A stretch of 64,000 nt of DNA from Verrucomicrobiota bacterium (GCA_027493615.1 JAOSKK010000005.1:248001-312000), one strand, 5' to 3'; shown: positions 1 through 11,464, counted from the stretch's first letter. Notes: generated from the sequence alone by a model not told the origin. Program-made: numbers and translations.

Positions 1-443
1 TTCGTGTGCGTGGCGTCCGCCTCGAATACCGTCAGCATGGAGCGGTAACGTTCGAGCAGCGCTTCGAGCACGCGCCACGTGGCGACTCCCTCGGACTTGA
101 AATCGATCAGAAGCCAAAACGTGGGCCCCTCCCGAAACACCCGGCCGCCGTTCGCCCGGACGCGCTCGCTCAGCGGATCCAAGTACAACGTCTCAAGGGT
201 GCGCTCGGGCCGGACCTGACCACGATCATGCGCGACGAGCAACCGTCCCTCCACCAGGAAGATGTCCGCTTCCACGCTGCCGAACCCCTGGTCCAGCGCG
301 TCGAGCAGGGGCCGGGCATGCTCGTAATCGTTGTGGGCATGCGCACGTTCCAGCGGGGCAACCGTGCGCGGGGCGTCGGTTTCGGCCCCGAGGGCCAGCC
401 AAGTGCCCAGGCCGCAAAGACAGGCGGTGAGTTGGCGGAACAT
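1..443 (-). CDS. GDPD/PI-PLC-like phosphodiesterase, partial at window edge
   Basis: The gene starts at ATG 443 and runs off the left edge, so only about 147 N-terminal residues are visible. The protein opens with a signal-peptide-like stretch (MFRQLTACLCGLGTWLALGA). It is followed by HAHNDYEHARPLLDAL, an acidic GSVEADIFLVEG segment and LLVAHD. This arrangement of paired His, an Asn-Asp pair and an acidic metal ligand is typical of the glycerophosphodiester phosphodiesterase / PI-PLC-like TIM-barrel superfamily, in particular the uncharacterised exported members. An exported phosphodiester hydrolase is therefore likely, but the substrate is not evident. It is the last gene of the minus-strand run that includes squalene-hopene cyclase, 71 bases upstream. 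Confidence 0.75.
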   Translation of the reverse strand, partial: MFRQLTACLCGLGTWLALGAETDAPRTVAPLERAHAHNDYEHARPLLDALDQGFGSVEADIFLVEGRLLVAHDRGQVRPERTLETLYLDPLSERVRANGGRVFREGPTFWLLIDFKSEGVATWRVLEALLERYRSMLTVFEADATHT

Positions 444-514
444 CGTGCCATGCAGCCTGCCGCCGGCCTCTCGCTCCGTCGAGGCCCTTTTCGGAACGCA
501 CATCGCCGACCCGG

Positions 515-2550
515 TCAGCCCAGCCGCGCCATCTCCGCCGCGACCGCCGGGTACACACCCTTTCGCTCCACCCCATCGACCGGATGCCCGGTGGCGGCCA
601 GGAGCTGACGGTAGGTGGCCAGGGCCAACAGGGGCCAACTGTTCCGGTACATGTCGTACTTGAGATAGTAGACTTTCGGGAAACCCGTGCCGGTGGTTTC
701 GTCTTCGGACCACGAGCCGTCCGGGTTCTGCGTTCGCGTCAGGTACTCGAGGCCCCGGAGGAGACTCGGCCGTTGCGGATCGCCCAACGTGCACAGGCCC
801 ATGACCGCCCAGGCGGTTTGTGAGGCCGTGCTGGGGCCGCGCCCCTTGAAGACCGGGTCCTCATAGGTGTCGCACCGTTCCCCCCAACCGCCGTCGGTGT
901 GCTGAACACTCTCAAGCCAGGCACCGGCCTTCTGGAGCCAGGGTTCACGCATGTCCACCCCGAGAATGTGGAGGCCGCGCAGCACCTGCCACGTGCCGTA
1001 GATGTAGTTGACGCCCCACCGGCCATACCAGGAACCGTCCGCTTCCTGCGTGCGCCGGAGGTAATCGAGGGCCTTGAGCACCTGGGGATGGTCCAACGGG
1101 TACTTCTCGTGACCCAACACCTCGAGAATCCGGGCCGTGATGTCCGCGCACTCCGGATCCAGCATGGCGTTGTGATCTGCGAACGGCACTTTCTCGAGGA
1201 TGTTGTTCGTGCAGTCCTTGTCGAAGGCCGCCCAGCCTCCGTCCTTGCACTGGAAAGTCATCATCCAGTTCAGGCCCCGACGATAGGCGGCATCGCGCAC
1301 CTCCGGCCGGTCCGTGGGCGTCTGCCGCAACGCCAGCAACACCATGGCCGTGTCGTCCACGTCCGGATTCCACTTGTTCTCGAACTCGAACACCCAGCCG
1401 CTCGGTTCAACGTCCGCCGGGTTCTTGTGGTGCCAGTCGCCGCGAAAACGGATTTCCTTGTTGATCAGCCACTCCGTGGCCTTCTTGAGCAGGGGATGAT
1501 CCGCCGGCACACCCGACTCCCGCAGCGCAATGGCCACAATGGCCGTATCCCAGACGGGCGAGAGACACGGCTCGAGCCAGACCCGGCCGTCCTTCTCGTG
1601 CTCGTGCTTCTTCAGCAACTGCTCACACTCCACCACCGCCGGATGGTCGTTCGAATAGCCCAAGGCCTTGAAGGCCGTGAGCGAGTTCAAGATGCCCGGA
1701 AAGATGGCCGCCAAGCCGTCCGAACCCTCCATGCGCTCCCGGATCCACGCCTCCGCCTTCCTCAGCGCACGCCGGCGGAAAGGGTGGATGCCCGCCCGCG
1801 CCCACAGATCCGCAAACTTGTGCAGCTTGTCCAACGCCAGGAAGAAATTACGCCAGGTGAACGGCCAGGGATCCCGGGGCAGCCGCAGGTCGCGCTCGTG
1901 ATAGCCTTCCGGAAAGAGTTCGTTCAGATCCACCCCCACGTCGCGGGTCGGGCGGAAATGGTTGATGATCGCCAGCGGCACGAGCATCGCCCGGCTCCAG
2001 TTGCTCATGTCCCAGAAATTCACGTGAAACCACTTCCCGATGAGCAGAACCTCGCACGGGATGGTGGGGACGTACTTCCACGGATACAAACCCACCAGCG
2101 CAAGCTGGAGCTTCGAGAACGTGTTCATCCGCGGCACGCCACCGAGGCTCAGGGCGACCGCGCGCGCCCGCAGCATCCGGGGTCGGTCACCGGTACGCCC
2201 GCAAGCTTCAAGGCCAGATACGCCTTGATGGTGGCATTCACTTCGGCGGGCCCGCCGTGGTAGAGGTTCCAGCCGCCTTCCGAGGTCTGCAGTGCGAAGA
2301 TCTGGCGCACCGCCTTGCGTTCCCACTCGACATTCACCGAGCGATCCCAGTGCCGGAAAATCAGCAGATCACACAGGATCGTGCAGTCCACCAACAGTTC
2401 CCCCACCCAGTAACCCTCCGGATGCTGCAGGTGGAACAGATTGGCCTGCGCGCGTTCTATCGCGCGCTCGACGCTGGCCAGCGAGAAACCGGCAGTGGTG
2501 GTGGCCGCCGACACCGATTCAAGGCGGCTTTCCAGCTTGGTTCGGAGCAT
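515..2550 (-). CDS. shc: Squalene-hopene cyclase (one frameshift)
   Basis: This enzyme cyclises squalene to hopene/hopanol, the committed step of hopanoid synthesis, and acts as a monotopic membrane protein. The DVDD catalytic acid motif (family DxDD) lies near residue 400. Several QW repeats are visible, including DGGWAAFD, DGSWYGRWG, DGGWGERC and DGSWSEDE. The length of about 680 residues is normal. The frame breaks once near 2178-2181: the frame giving GVPVTDP changes to the one giving RMLRARAVAL, restored by one extra C in a run of four. I chose ATG 2550; an in-frame start at 2592 is also open. The neighbours are a ceramidase-like gene upstream and a phosphodiesterase downstream on the same strand, so a lipid-related cluster is possible. 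No other hopanoid gene is in the window. Confidence 0.92.
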
Positions 2551-2615
2551 GGGTCGACTATTTGCGCCGGAACGACGCGGACTGTAAAGCATCGAAGCGC
2601 CGTCCGGCCACCACC

Positions 2616-4018
2616 TCAGGGACCCCGGAGCCCGTTCACCAGGGCGCTCACCCGGTCCACCAGGCGATCCTCGATGCCCGCATCGAAAGGCCCGTAGAAG
2701 CCGTAGTAGATGAAGGAGGAGTCAGCCTCGTACCCGCCTTCCTTGATCAACCGCACCGACGGGATGTAGCAGGGCACTTCGTAGGCGTAGCCCACCGGCC
2801 AGGGATGGTCCTCCGCCAGCAACCGCTTCCACCGGCGCGCGTAATCCACCACCACCTCGCCCCCCGCCAGCAGAAACGTCAGATCCTCACCCACCCGAAC
2901 CACCGCCACCGGCAACCGCACCGAGCGCGGCACCGGTTGCCCGGCGTCCATCCGCTTCAAGTACGCCTCCGCCCGCTGTCGCACATGGAGGTCGGCACTG
3001 CGCGCATCCTGCTCCAGGCGGTCGCGACCCGGCGCCGGTACGAACGGCAAGTCCACTTCGTCGTAGCCCATCCGAAAACCGCCGCGCACCGGTCGCATGG
3101 GGCGGTCCAGCACCCCAAGCACCGCTCCAGCCAATTGCAAGCCGTGGCGACGCGCGTCCAACAACCGACCGCGCGGCGCTGGATCGATGTCCGCCCCCAT
3201 CCCGGTCAGGTACAACGCCATCGCCCCGGATGCATCGCCTCGAGATGCTGTCGCGCGTAGGCCATGTACTCCCCCTGAGACCACATACCAGTCGTCTCCC
3301 CCGCGCACACTCGTGCCGTGACAGGCGTAGCCAAACACAATCGCCCGTACCGTGCCGTCGGGTCGTCGGATGCGCAGCACCGGCACGTCCCAGTCCACCG
3401 GCCCGTCCGGGTTGTCGCCGAACACCACCTGATCCCCCGATAGACCCGGCGGTTCATCCCGAAGGTGGCACGGCCCACCCCGTGCTCGAGCGTCGCCGGC
3501 TCGAACGTCTCGAGTGCCGCCCCCACCACAGCGACCAATTCGTGCTGCAGTCGCCGGCTGTAGCGGACGATCTGCTCACGCTCCGGCGTCGTCGGCTGGG
3601 TCATGTCCGTCAGCGTGCTCTCCAACACCGGCGCGGAGTGGGTGTGACTCGATACGACCGCCACCGCCCCGCGCGGCAACTGGTAGCGTTCGAGACACTG
3701 CTGCAACACCGGCGCCATGAACCCGCCACTCACTTCGCAGTTGTCCAGCGCCACGAACACAAATCGTTCGCCCGTCGGATTCCGCAACGCGAGGGCCTGC
3801 ACCAGCAAGGGGTGCTCGGCACGATCCGCAGCCTGCTGTCGCCCGGCATACCCGGCCAGCCGGATGGGCAGTTCCGGCGAGACGTCGCGCACCGCGAGAC
3901 CTACTTCAAGAGCAGCCGGCGCGGCCAGGACACCCAGGGCGCCCACGGCAACGCCCAGCCCCAGCCACGCTCCCGTCCGCCGCACGAGGTTTCGACCGGC
4001 CATTCCAGCACGATTCAT
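2616..4018 (-). CDS. Neutral/alkaline ceramidase-like exported protein (frameshifted)
   Basis: An N-terminal hydrophobic segment (GLGVAVGALGVLAAPAA) suggests export. The body has landmarks of the neutral/alkaline non-lysosomal ceramidase N-terminal domain: VALDNCEVSGGFMAPVL, the metal-site SSHTHSAP near residue 115, and GYACHGTS with a second ligand His. Family members hydrolyse the amide bond of ceramides, but many bacterial members are uncharacterised. At about 465 residues it is shorter than characterised ceramidases and probably lacks the C-terminal Ig-like domain. The reading frame changes about three times, near 3430 and twice between 3210 and 3290. Motifs continue across each break, so I treat it as one gene. 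Its ATG 4018 lies 5 bases after the stop of the DUF98 gene, suggesting co-transcription. Confidence 0.75.
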
Positions 4019-4022
4019 AGGC

Positions 4023-4626
4023 TCAGAGGTTCCGCAGGTTCGTTCCATCGACCGGCGGCAGGATTTCAATGATGTCGGAAAGCGGCCGCCCCGACAAGTC
4101 CCGCAGCGTGTTCCGCCGGCCATAGAGGGTGTGCCGACCCCGCAACCGGAACGCGCGGTTGATCAGATCGTCCGATTCGATCCGCAAGTAGGCGAGCGGG
4201 CGGCCGACGTGGGGCACGCCGCGCATCTTCAGGATGTGCCCCAGCGGCAGGTACTCGTCGAGGATCAGGCGCCTCACTTCGGGATCAAAGCGCGCCAGAT
4301 GCACGTGGTTCGCCCCGAACTCGACCGGCCGTTGATCGTGGTCCAGCCGCAGCACCACCTCGCGATAATAGGCCTCGCCCCGACGCTCCCGTCCCCAGAC
4401 CTCGATGTGGATCTCGCACCCATAGTGCGCCTCGAGCGTGGGCGTCATGTCCCGGTCATGTACCAGCAGGCTTCGGTAGGGTTCCGGCACGGCGCCCCCG
4501 GCAGCACATCAATCCGCGGCAACGCCCGGCGTTCACGCGCGTAGAAGGCGTCCAGCGGATACAGCACCGACCCCGCCACGGGCGTCGGCCCGCCCCCGCC
4601 GGCGTGGCAGCGGCGTCCGTCCTCAT
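4023..4626 (-). CDS. Chorismate-lyase-like DUF98 family protein (frameshifted)
   Basis: The segment PYRSLLVHDRDMTPTLEAHY, followed by a conserved REVVLRLD and VEFGANHVHLARF, matches the DUF98/chorismate-pyruvate-lyase-like family. Its members release 4-hydroxybenzoate from chorismate in some bacteria, while many are of unknown function. The start is chosen at ATG 4626, which overlaps the stop of the beta-helix gene as ATGA and implies translational coupling. Two frame breaks near 4600 and 4493 both fall in runs of five G on the coding strand. Adding one G in each gives a continuous protein of about 200 residues. No ubiquinone or aryl-polyene genes are nearby, so the product's fate is unclear. 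Family assignment is fairly secure; activity is inferred. Confidence 0.65.
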
Positions 4627-6800
4627 GGGCGTCGGGTGCGCGCGAGATTCTCCCGCAGTTCGTCCGGCTGCAGCCCGATCGCGTCGGTCGGGATCCGCTC
4701 GAAACCCAGCGCCCATGCCGGCGAATCCGCCGCCAGATCGAAGTCCGCCGCCTTCGGCGGATCCCCCGGGGCGCGCCGGAAGCTCGCCACTGCGTTCGTC
4801 AGGTTGTTCTCCACCCGGACATGCTCCGGCTTCGCGTGCCAGTCAAGGTGCAACCATTTTCCGACGCACACATTCCGTGCCACGACGTTGTCCTCCGGCG
4901 GCACCCCCCGGAAGGCGTCCCCCGTGAGCGCCGGCCCTCCGGGCGGACCGTACCAGGCATCCAGCGACTTCAACGCCGGATAGCGCTCCCGATACAGGGT
5001 CAGCGGGACCTCCGCCAGGCGCTGGCGCATCGTGTCATGCACCATCCCCGCCAGACCGGCGAGCTGTCCAACCCGCGCCCGTCCACTTCCACCGCAGGGT
5101 CGCAGTCCACAAAGATGTTGTTCACCACGAGATGATCCCGCCCCCCCAGAAAGGCCGCGCGCTGGACCCGATAGAAGATGTTGCCGGTGATCTCCGTGCC
5201 GCTCACACAATCATCCATGTACGCCCCCATCGAGCCCAGCCCCACCCCCCGTGTGATGGATGAAGTTGTGCCGGATCCGGTTGCCCCGATACGTGTAGTC
5301 CCGGCCGGTGTAGATCGCGCCCACATCGCCGGTCTCCAGCGCAATGTGGTGAATCTCGTTACGCTCGATGAGGTGGTCGTTGCCCCCATACAGGATCGCG
5401 CAGTGCGGGTGGTCGTGGATCCAATTGTTCGAAGCGCGCAGCCCCACCCCCCACCATGTGGATCGCCGGCACGTAACACTTGGACCAGCGTCCCTGGCGC
5501 TGGAAGTGACAGTTCTCCACGAAGTGCCCGGCCGGCGTCAGCGTCTGCCGGTCCCCCCGCTCAAGTCCACGCCGCCGTCACCCGTATCCCACACATCACA
5601 AGAGCGCACGCCGTGCCCCACCCCGCCTTGAATCCGGATGCCATAGTTCCCCACGTTGCGAATCACGCATCCCGCCACCCGGTTGCTGGCACCCCCGCGG
5701 ATCTCAATCCCGCTGCCTCGCGTCGCCTCGAAGACGAGACCTTGCACCGTCACGTGCGACACGTCGACCATCCGGAGCAGCGGTGCTTCGCAGACCGAGA
5801 GCAGAACCTCGGGCGGCGACCCGTCGCTTCCCATCGCCTCTTCCGGCGGCCAGAGATACAGCCGCCCGGTGGGGCGGTCCAGGAACCACTCGCCCGGCCG
5901 GTCGAGTTCCTCGAGCACGTTGAGGAAGTAGAACCGCTGCCCTTTGCGGAACCCGTAGAGCCCGTGCGGCGGCGCCGTGATCAGCCGGCGTTCCTCCAAG
6001 TCCAACGTGGCCACCTGCTCGTACGAGTTCGCCCAGTCCCACGCCCAATACCCATGCACCCATAGATCGCGCGTGTCCCGCCAACCGCGCGGCCGATCCC
6101 CCTCATAATGGAACCCGGCCTCCAGGCCGCCGAGCTGCCCGCCGTGATCGTCCCCGCGCGCCGTCCCGGCCGGAAACCCGGCGATCGTCGCAAAGGTCCC
6201 CTCGTCAGGCCATCGTGCGAGCGTCAACGGCCGGCCGGCGTAGAAAAGCTCATGATGGGCCGGGGTGAGCGGCCGTCCAAACCCTCGCGACTTCATCGCG
6301 CCGAAGTTGGTCAGACCCACCGACGCGAGGTCGAGCATCCGCACCCGCTCCCGCGCCGACTCGCTCAGACGCTCCCGCACCGCCGGATCGGTCACCGGCC
6401 CGAACCCGCTCAACACTCGCCCGCCCAGCAGGCGCGGCCGCTCTCCGGGGTAAGGCCGCCAGACCACAGGCGCCTCGGCCGTCCCGCTGTCCGCCGAGTT
6501 TAACTCGAGCGCCTCGTGCCGCACGAAATCCCCACCCCGCAACCACACGGTCACCCCTCCCGCCGGCGCCGTCGTCCCACTCCGCTGCAAACCCCGCACC
6601 GCGTCCCGGGCAGCTTCCAGCGTCGCAAAAGGCTTCGCTTCGGTGCCGGGATGCCCGTCAGACCCTCCCGGTGCCACGTAGAAATCCGGCCGCCCCACCA
6701 TCGCCATCCCATATGCCAGGGTCGCCACCAACACCGCCCGGTGGCCCATCAGTCGCCGGCCAACCCACCGCGGCCGTGCGGGGAACTCGTTTCGCAACAT
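4623..6800 (-). CDS. Exported right-handed beta-helix repeat protein (frameshifted)
   Basis: After a signal-peptide-like N-terminus (MGHRAVLVATLAYGMAMVG) comes DFYVAPGGSDGHPGTEAKPF, the usual opening of exported parallel beta-helix proteins. Later Asn/Gly-rich coils such as NRVAGCVIRNVGNYGIRI and HLIERNEIHHIALETGDVGA are typical of pectate-lyase-like/NosD helices. It probably binds or cleaves a polysaccharide; no catalytic residues could be assigned. The total is about 725 residues. Frame breaks fall near 5555, 5452, 5240 and 5065, each at a G run. The motif GGGGGGTGGGG recurs at the two middle breaks and seems over-called by one base in both. ATG 6800 is used; a GTG at 6854 overlapping the upstream stop is the alternative. 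Confidence 0.75.
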
Positions 6801-6850
6801 GTTGGCTTGGACGCACCCGCCCCCACCCGGCTTCACCCGCGGCCGCGTCC

Positions 6851-7333
6851 TCACCGCCCCCTCCCCGCCTCGGCCGCCGCCATGCCCTGGATGTGCGCGC
6901 GGAAGTCCTCATCCTCGCCCTGCAGCAATTCCGGCAAGGCCTCGCGGAAATCGCGCCGTTGACACCACTCGCGCATGTAATCCTCCCACGAACGCCACAA
7001 CCGCTGCGTCTGCCGGTCCATGCGCTCGGCGTACACCAGGATGTAGGCCCGCTCAAACAACGAGACCAGGATGTTGAAGATCGCCAGCTTCCGTTCCTGT
7101 TGCTCGTCCGTGAGCGGTTGGTCGGGCGCCCCCTTCCGCAACAATTGCAGGTCGGGGTTGGTCAACACCAGCTTCAGGAAGTTCGTGTACTCGTCCGACA
7201 ACCGCTGATACAGCTCCTCTTCCTCGTTCTGCCGCTGCCGCCGTTGCTCATACATGAACACCAGAATGGCCATCGGCAGGCCGAAGATCGTCACGATGTA
7301 GCTGAGGGCTTCCGCCCATTGGAGCCAGGTCAT
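6851..7333 (-). CDS. Small membrane-anchored protein of unknown function
   Basis: This is an intact frame of about 160 residues. One N-terminal membrane segment (ALSYIVTIFGLPMAILVFMY) is followed by a charged, probably helical cytoplasmic part rich in Glu, Arg and Gln. MTWLQW at 7333 is preferred because it begins right before the membrane segment; an upstream start at 7369 is possible. The stop overlaps a GTG that could start the beta-helix gene, so the two are probably co-transcribed. The layout of one membrane helix plus a soluble domain with conserved Trp/Arg (WRSWEDYMREWCQRRDF) is reminiscent of DUF4760-like proteins, but I cannot assign a function. Confidence 0.65.
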   Translation of the reverse strand: MTWLQWAEALSYIVTIFGLPMAILVFMYEQRRQRQNEEEELYQRLSDEYTNFLKLVLTNPDLQLLRKGAPDQPLTDEQQERKLAIFNILVSLFERAYILVYAERMDRQTQRLWRSWEDYMREWCQRRDFREALPELLQGEDEDFRAHIQGMAAAEAGRGR

Positions 7334-7529
7334 AGCCCGCGTCCTGCATCCACCAGCGCCCCGCCCCACCCGCTCGCCTCACGACAAGGCGCGCCCCGAC
7401 GCCACCGGTTCGCCGCCATCCAAGACCGCCGCGGCCCAAACGCAATCCATTTCCGGCACCGAGCAAGAGCAAGAGCAGGAGCGAGAATTCTGGTTGTCCC
7501 CCCGCCCCCTCCCCGCAGTCTCGCCCTCC

Positions 7530-8297
7530 GTGCAACGTTCGCTGGAAGTCCTCTTTGCCCCCGCGGAGTTGGCTGCGCTCCAAACGCGTGACCTCCGGCA
7601 GACCGTCTGTGTGGTGTTCGACATCCTCCGCGCCACCAGCACCATGGTCACCGCCCTCGCCCACGGCGCCCGCTCCGTCCGTCCCGTCACCGACATCGCC
7701 GAAGCCATCGCCTGGCACCGCACCCATCCCGATGTCCTCCTGGCCGGCGAACGCGAGGGCCTTCGCATCCCCGCCGCCTTGACCGGGGGCCGCGAGTTCG
7801 ACCTCGGCAATTCGCCTCGTGAGTTCACCCCGGAGCGGGTCGCCGGGAAGGACCTGGTCATGACCACCACCAACGGCACCCGCGCCCTGCGCACCTGTGC
7901 CGCCGCCGGCGCCTTCCGGGTCTTGCCCGCCGCCTTCCTGAACTTGGGCGCCGTGACGCGCCATCTCGAACGGCATCCCCCCGACCACCTGCTCTTGGTG
8001 GGCAGCGGCACCCTCGACCAGACCGCCTTCGAAGACACCCTGGCCGCCGGTGCCCTCGCCCATGCCTTGTGGCCCGCCTACGGCGACCGCGCAGCCACCG
8101 ACTCGGCACACATCGCCCGCCACCTCTACCAACCATTCATCTCCCGACTCCCGGAGGCCGCCCGCCACTCACGCAACGGCCGCCGGCTTCTGGCCCACAG
8201 CGAGTTGCACGCAGACGTGGCTTTCTGCTTCCAGCAGGACGTCTTCCCCGTGGTTCTCGAACGGCAGCCCGATGGCGCGGTGCGAAAGACGACGTGA
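7530..8297 (+). CDS. comB: ComB-like 2-phosphosulfolactate phosphatase family protein
   Basis: The intact frame carries the ComB signatures VVFDILRATSTMVTAL, GGREFDLGNSPREF and MTTTNGTRAL, and ends with ED(T)LAAGAL. In methanogens ComB removes phosphate from 2-phosphosulfolactate in coenzyme M synthesis. Bacterial members are common and often lack a known pathway. I chose GTG 7530, just before the conserved LEVLFAPAEL; a TTG at 7494 would add a Pro-rich dozen residues. No ComA or ComC partner is visible. The next gene encodes an exported PEP/pyruvate-binding protein only 32 bases downstream. The product is cytoplasmic and uses Mg2+ by analogy with the family. Confidence 0.85.
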   Translation: MQRSLEVLFAPAELAALQTRDLRQTVCVVFDILRATSTMVTALAHGARSVRPVTDIAEAIAWHRTHPDVLLAGEREGLRIPAALTGGREFDLGNSPREFTPERVAGKDLVMTTTNGTRALRTCAAAGAFRVLPAAFLNLGAVTRHLERHPPDHLLLVGSGTLDQTAFEDTLAAGALAHALWPAYGDRAATDSAHIARHLYQPFISRLPEAARHSRNGRRLLAHSELHADVAFCFQQDVFPVVLERQPDGAVRKTT

Positions 8298-8329
8298 CGA
8301 TTGGCGTGGGTTCTGCTAATTCCAAGCCA

Positions 8330-11300
8330 TGCTCGGAAGCATCGTCGCCGCGATCCTCGGCGGGAGCCTCGCCGGCTTCTCCAGCCTCGCCGCCGAACCC
8401 CGCGCCCCCTCCGCCTCGAGGGCTTCGACCCCTTCGGCCGTCCCCGCCTGACCCAAACCAACACGCCCCTCGCCCTCGCCCGCCTCGAAGGATCGCCCGA
8501 CCTCATCCAATGGTCCGAGTTGGCCCGCCTGCACGGCGCATTTCACCAGTTCCCCGACCTGCGCGCTCCCGGCGGCCAGCACTTCTACCGCACCCTCATC
8601 TCCCCCGCACCAGCGCGGATGACTGGAAGAACCACGCCGTCTTTCCGGATGACCCCCTCCTCTCTCCCCCGCCCGGCTGGGACCGCTACGAGCCGAGGTG
8701 GCTCAAGTTCGCCATCCTCAAGACCGAACCGCATCGCGTCTGTTTCCAGGACAGCACCAAGTACCCGTTCCACTACGACTTCGCCGTCGAACGGTTGCCG
8801 GCCTTCCGCGGCTTCTCGCGCGCCGAGTTCGACGTCGTGTCGTTGCACCGCGACCCACAGCAGGTCCTGCTGGGCGCCGTCCTCTTCGCCCCTTCCGACC
8901 AACTGCAGGAAATCGGCATCCAGTTCGTCGGCCAGGATCCCTACCCGCGCGAGGACATCGCCGCCTGGTTCGAACAGGTCCGCGCCGTGATCGAGCCCCG
9001 CACCCCCGCGTCCTTCTTCTACTTCCCGACCTTCGAACAACAAGCCGTCGCCGACACTCACCGCGATTACTTCGCCACCCGCGGCATCACCGTCGCGTCC
9101 GCTGCCCGCTGGGTCACCGCCGACGAATGCTACGCCTCCGGTTGGGCCATCGGCCGGCTCGTCTGGGTGCCCGCTGGCGAGATCCGCACCGCTTACGCCG
9201 ACGGCCGACTGCGCCCGCAGGACATCCTCCTCACCGACCACGTGCCGGCCGAGGTGCCTCCCTCGCCGGCCTGATCACCCTCGCTCCCGCCACCCCCAAC
9301 TCGCATGTCGCGCTGCTCGCCCAGTCCTTCGGCATCCCGTTCGTCTTCTTCTCCGCCCCCGAGGCCCGCGAAGAGGTGAGCGCTTGGATGGGCCAGGAAA
9401 TCGCCCTGCGTGCCACCCTCAACTTCGGCGCCTGCACCGTCAAAGCCGTCAATCTCGAGGGCCAGCTCACCGCACCCACACGCGACGAGATCCTCGCCCT
9501 GAAGGTGCCCCCACCCCTCGAACTCACCCCCAAGGCAACGCTCGGCACCCTCAGCCTGCCCGCCGATGGCCTCCGCCCCGCCGACATCCGCTACGTCGGG
9601 GGCAAGGCCGCCAACTTCGGTCTCCTCCGCCGCTCGATCCCCACCAACTCCTCCCCTGCCCTCGCCTTTACCTTTCGATCTCTGGGACGCCTATCTCGAC
9701 CAGACCCTGCCCGGCGGCCAAACCCTCCGCGCCACCATCCACGCCGAACTCGACGGTGTCACCTGGCCACCTGACATGGCCGACTTGCAGAACTGGCTCG
9801 CCCGCCTCCGCGAGCTCATCCGCAACACCGCGGACTTCAGCCCATCGCAGAAAGCAGCCATCCTCGAAATCCTCCAGACCGTCGGCTTCAATCTCCACCG
9901 CAACCTCCGCTTCCGCAGCTCCACCAACGTCGAGGACAGCGAACAGTTCAGCGGCGCCGGCCTCTACGACAGCTACAGCGGCTGCCTCGCCGATGATCTC
10001 GACGCCGACCGCGACGGCCCCAGCGCCTGCGATCCCACCGAACCCAACGAACGCGGCGTTTTCCGCGCCCTCCGCCGCGTCTTCGCCAGCTTCTACAACG
10101 ACCTCGCCTGCCTCGAACGCCTCCGCCACGGCGTCGACGAATCCCCCGTCGGCATGGCTGTCCTCGTCCACTACTCGACGCCCGACCCCACCGAGCTCGC
10201 CAACGGCGTCGCCACCGCCGCCATCCGCCGCGGTACCCAACCCAACGAACGCTGGGTCGATTGGCAACTCGTCACCCAGACCGGTGCCCTGCCCGTCACC
10301 AACCCCGAACCCAACGCCCTCCCCGAGGACGTCCGCGCCAGCCTCTGGGGCTCCACCGACCCCTGGCCCACCCTCGCCCGCCAGTCCAGCCTCCTGCCCC
10401 TCGGCGCCACCGTCTTCGCCTGGCCCGCCGGTTATGTGAAGCTGGTCCGCCTGCTCGACCAGGCCGCCCGTGCCTACGAAGCCGAATTCCCCGCCAAGTC
10501 CGAACTCACCCTCAACTTCGAATACAAGCAAGTCGCGCCCGACGCCACGCTCGAAGTGCGGCAGATCCGTGAGGTGCCCCGCCTGAAACCTGCCCCCAAC
10601 CGCCCCGCCTGGCTGCTCAACGAAACCAACCGCTGGGTCGTCTTCCAGGGCGAGTACGGTGACGTCTTCGCCCACCACCGGCTCAAGTCCTCCTGGACCT
10701 TCCAGACCGCCAACCTCCGCCTCACCAACAACCCGCCCACCAATACCCTCTACCGCCGCCTCGACGCCGAATTGCTCGAGGCCAACCTGCTCTCCCGCCG
10801 CGGCGGCCCCATCTCCGAACTCCCTGACCACCGCCATCTCCGCGACGGCACAGACCACCTCGACGAATGGACCTGGGGCACCGGTCCGGCACAACGCCGC
10901 TTCCAGCTCCGCACGTCACTGCCGAGCGACCTCGCCGCCGCGCCCACCCCGCTCTTCTTCCTCTCCGACGGCGCCCTCCAGCTCCAGGTCACTTACCCCA
11001 CCCCCAGCCCACGCTCGGGCCGACCGGACCCACCAACACCCGCGTGGACCTCGTAACTCTGCATGCGCACGAACCCGTGTCTCCCCGCAGCCTGCGTCAA
11101 CAGCGCCACCTCGCTGGCAAGGGCCTCACCGTCGAAACCACCTTCTACTGGCCGCCCAACCCCACCGGCCCCGTCGCCGGTTACACTGCCCCCGTCCAAG
11201 CCTGGGTCGAAACTCCGCCTCACCGGACTCGTCTCCCACCCCATCGTCCTCCGCAGCGACTACGCCCAGACCTACCGTCCCGGCCACCACAACTTCGTCG

Positions 11301-11464
11301 AGGACTTCGTGTTTGACCCGCACCTCGAACCCGGCCTGGACCCGGCCCTCCTGGCCGAACTCACGGCCCGAAACATCCGCGCGGTCGTCGGCCAGGTCAG
11401 TTTCGACCAAACCCTCGGCCTCTGGATCTGGGGACTGGACGACCGCCTGCGGGATGTGCCGTAA
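8330..11464 (+). CDS. Exported PEP/pyruvate-binding-domain protein (multiple frameshifts)
   Basis: The gene starts at ATG 8330 with a signal peptide (MLGSIVAAILGGSLAGFSSL) and runs about 1040 residues through roughly six frame changes, near 8400, 8620, 9265, 9640, 11025 and 11200. A segment TPNSHVALLAQSFGIPFVFF near residue 325 resembles the swivelling phospho-His domain of PEP synthase / pyruvate phosphate dikinase. VGGKAANFGLLRR and RFRSSTNVEDSEQFSGAGLY (residues about 420-545) match the ATP-grasp-like PPDK N-terminal domain. The order is therefore reversed relative to PpsA. No C-terminal PEP-binding barrel is recognisable. Function is unknown; an exported location makes classical PEP synthesis unlikely. 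Confidence 0.7.

Noticed and set aside
899..2263. A 454-codon plus-strand frame over squalene-hopene cyclase
   Set aside because: The opposite strand carries QW and DxDD motifs; this frame has no protein-like pattern.
2616..4018. Programmed frameshifting in the ceramidase-like gene and others
   Set aside because: Breaks are too many, fall in unrelated genes, go both directions and lack slippery heptamers with pseudoknots. Homopolymer error is simpler.
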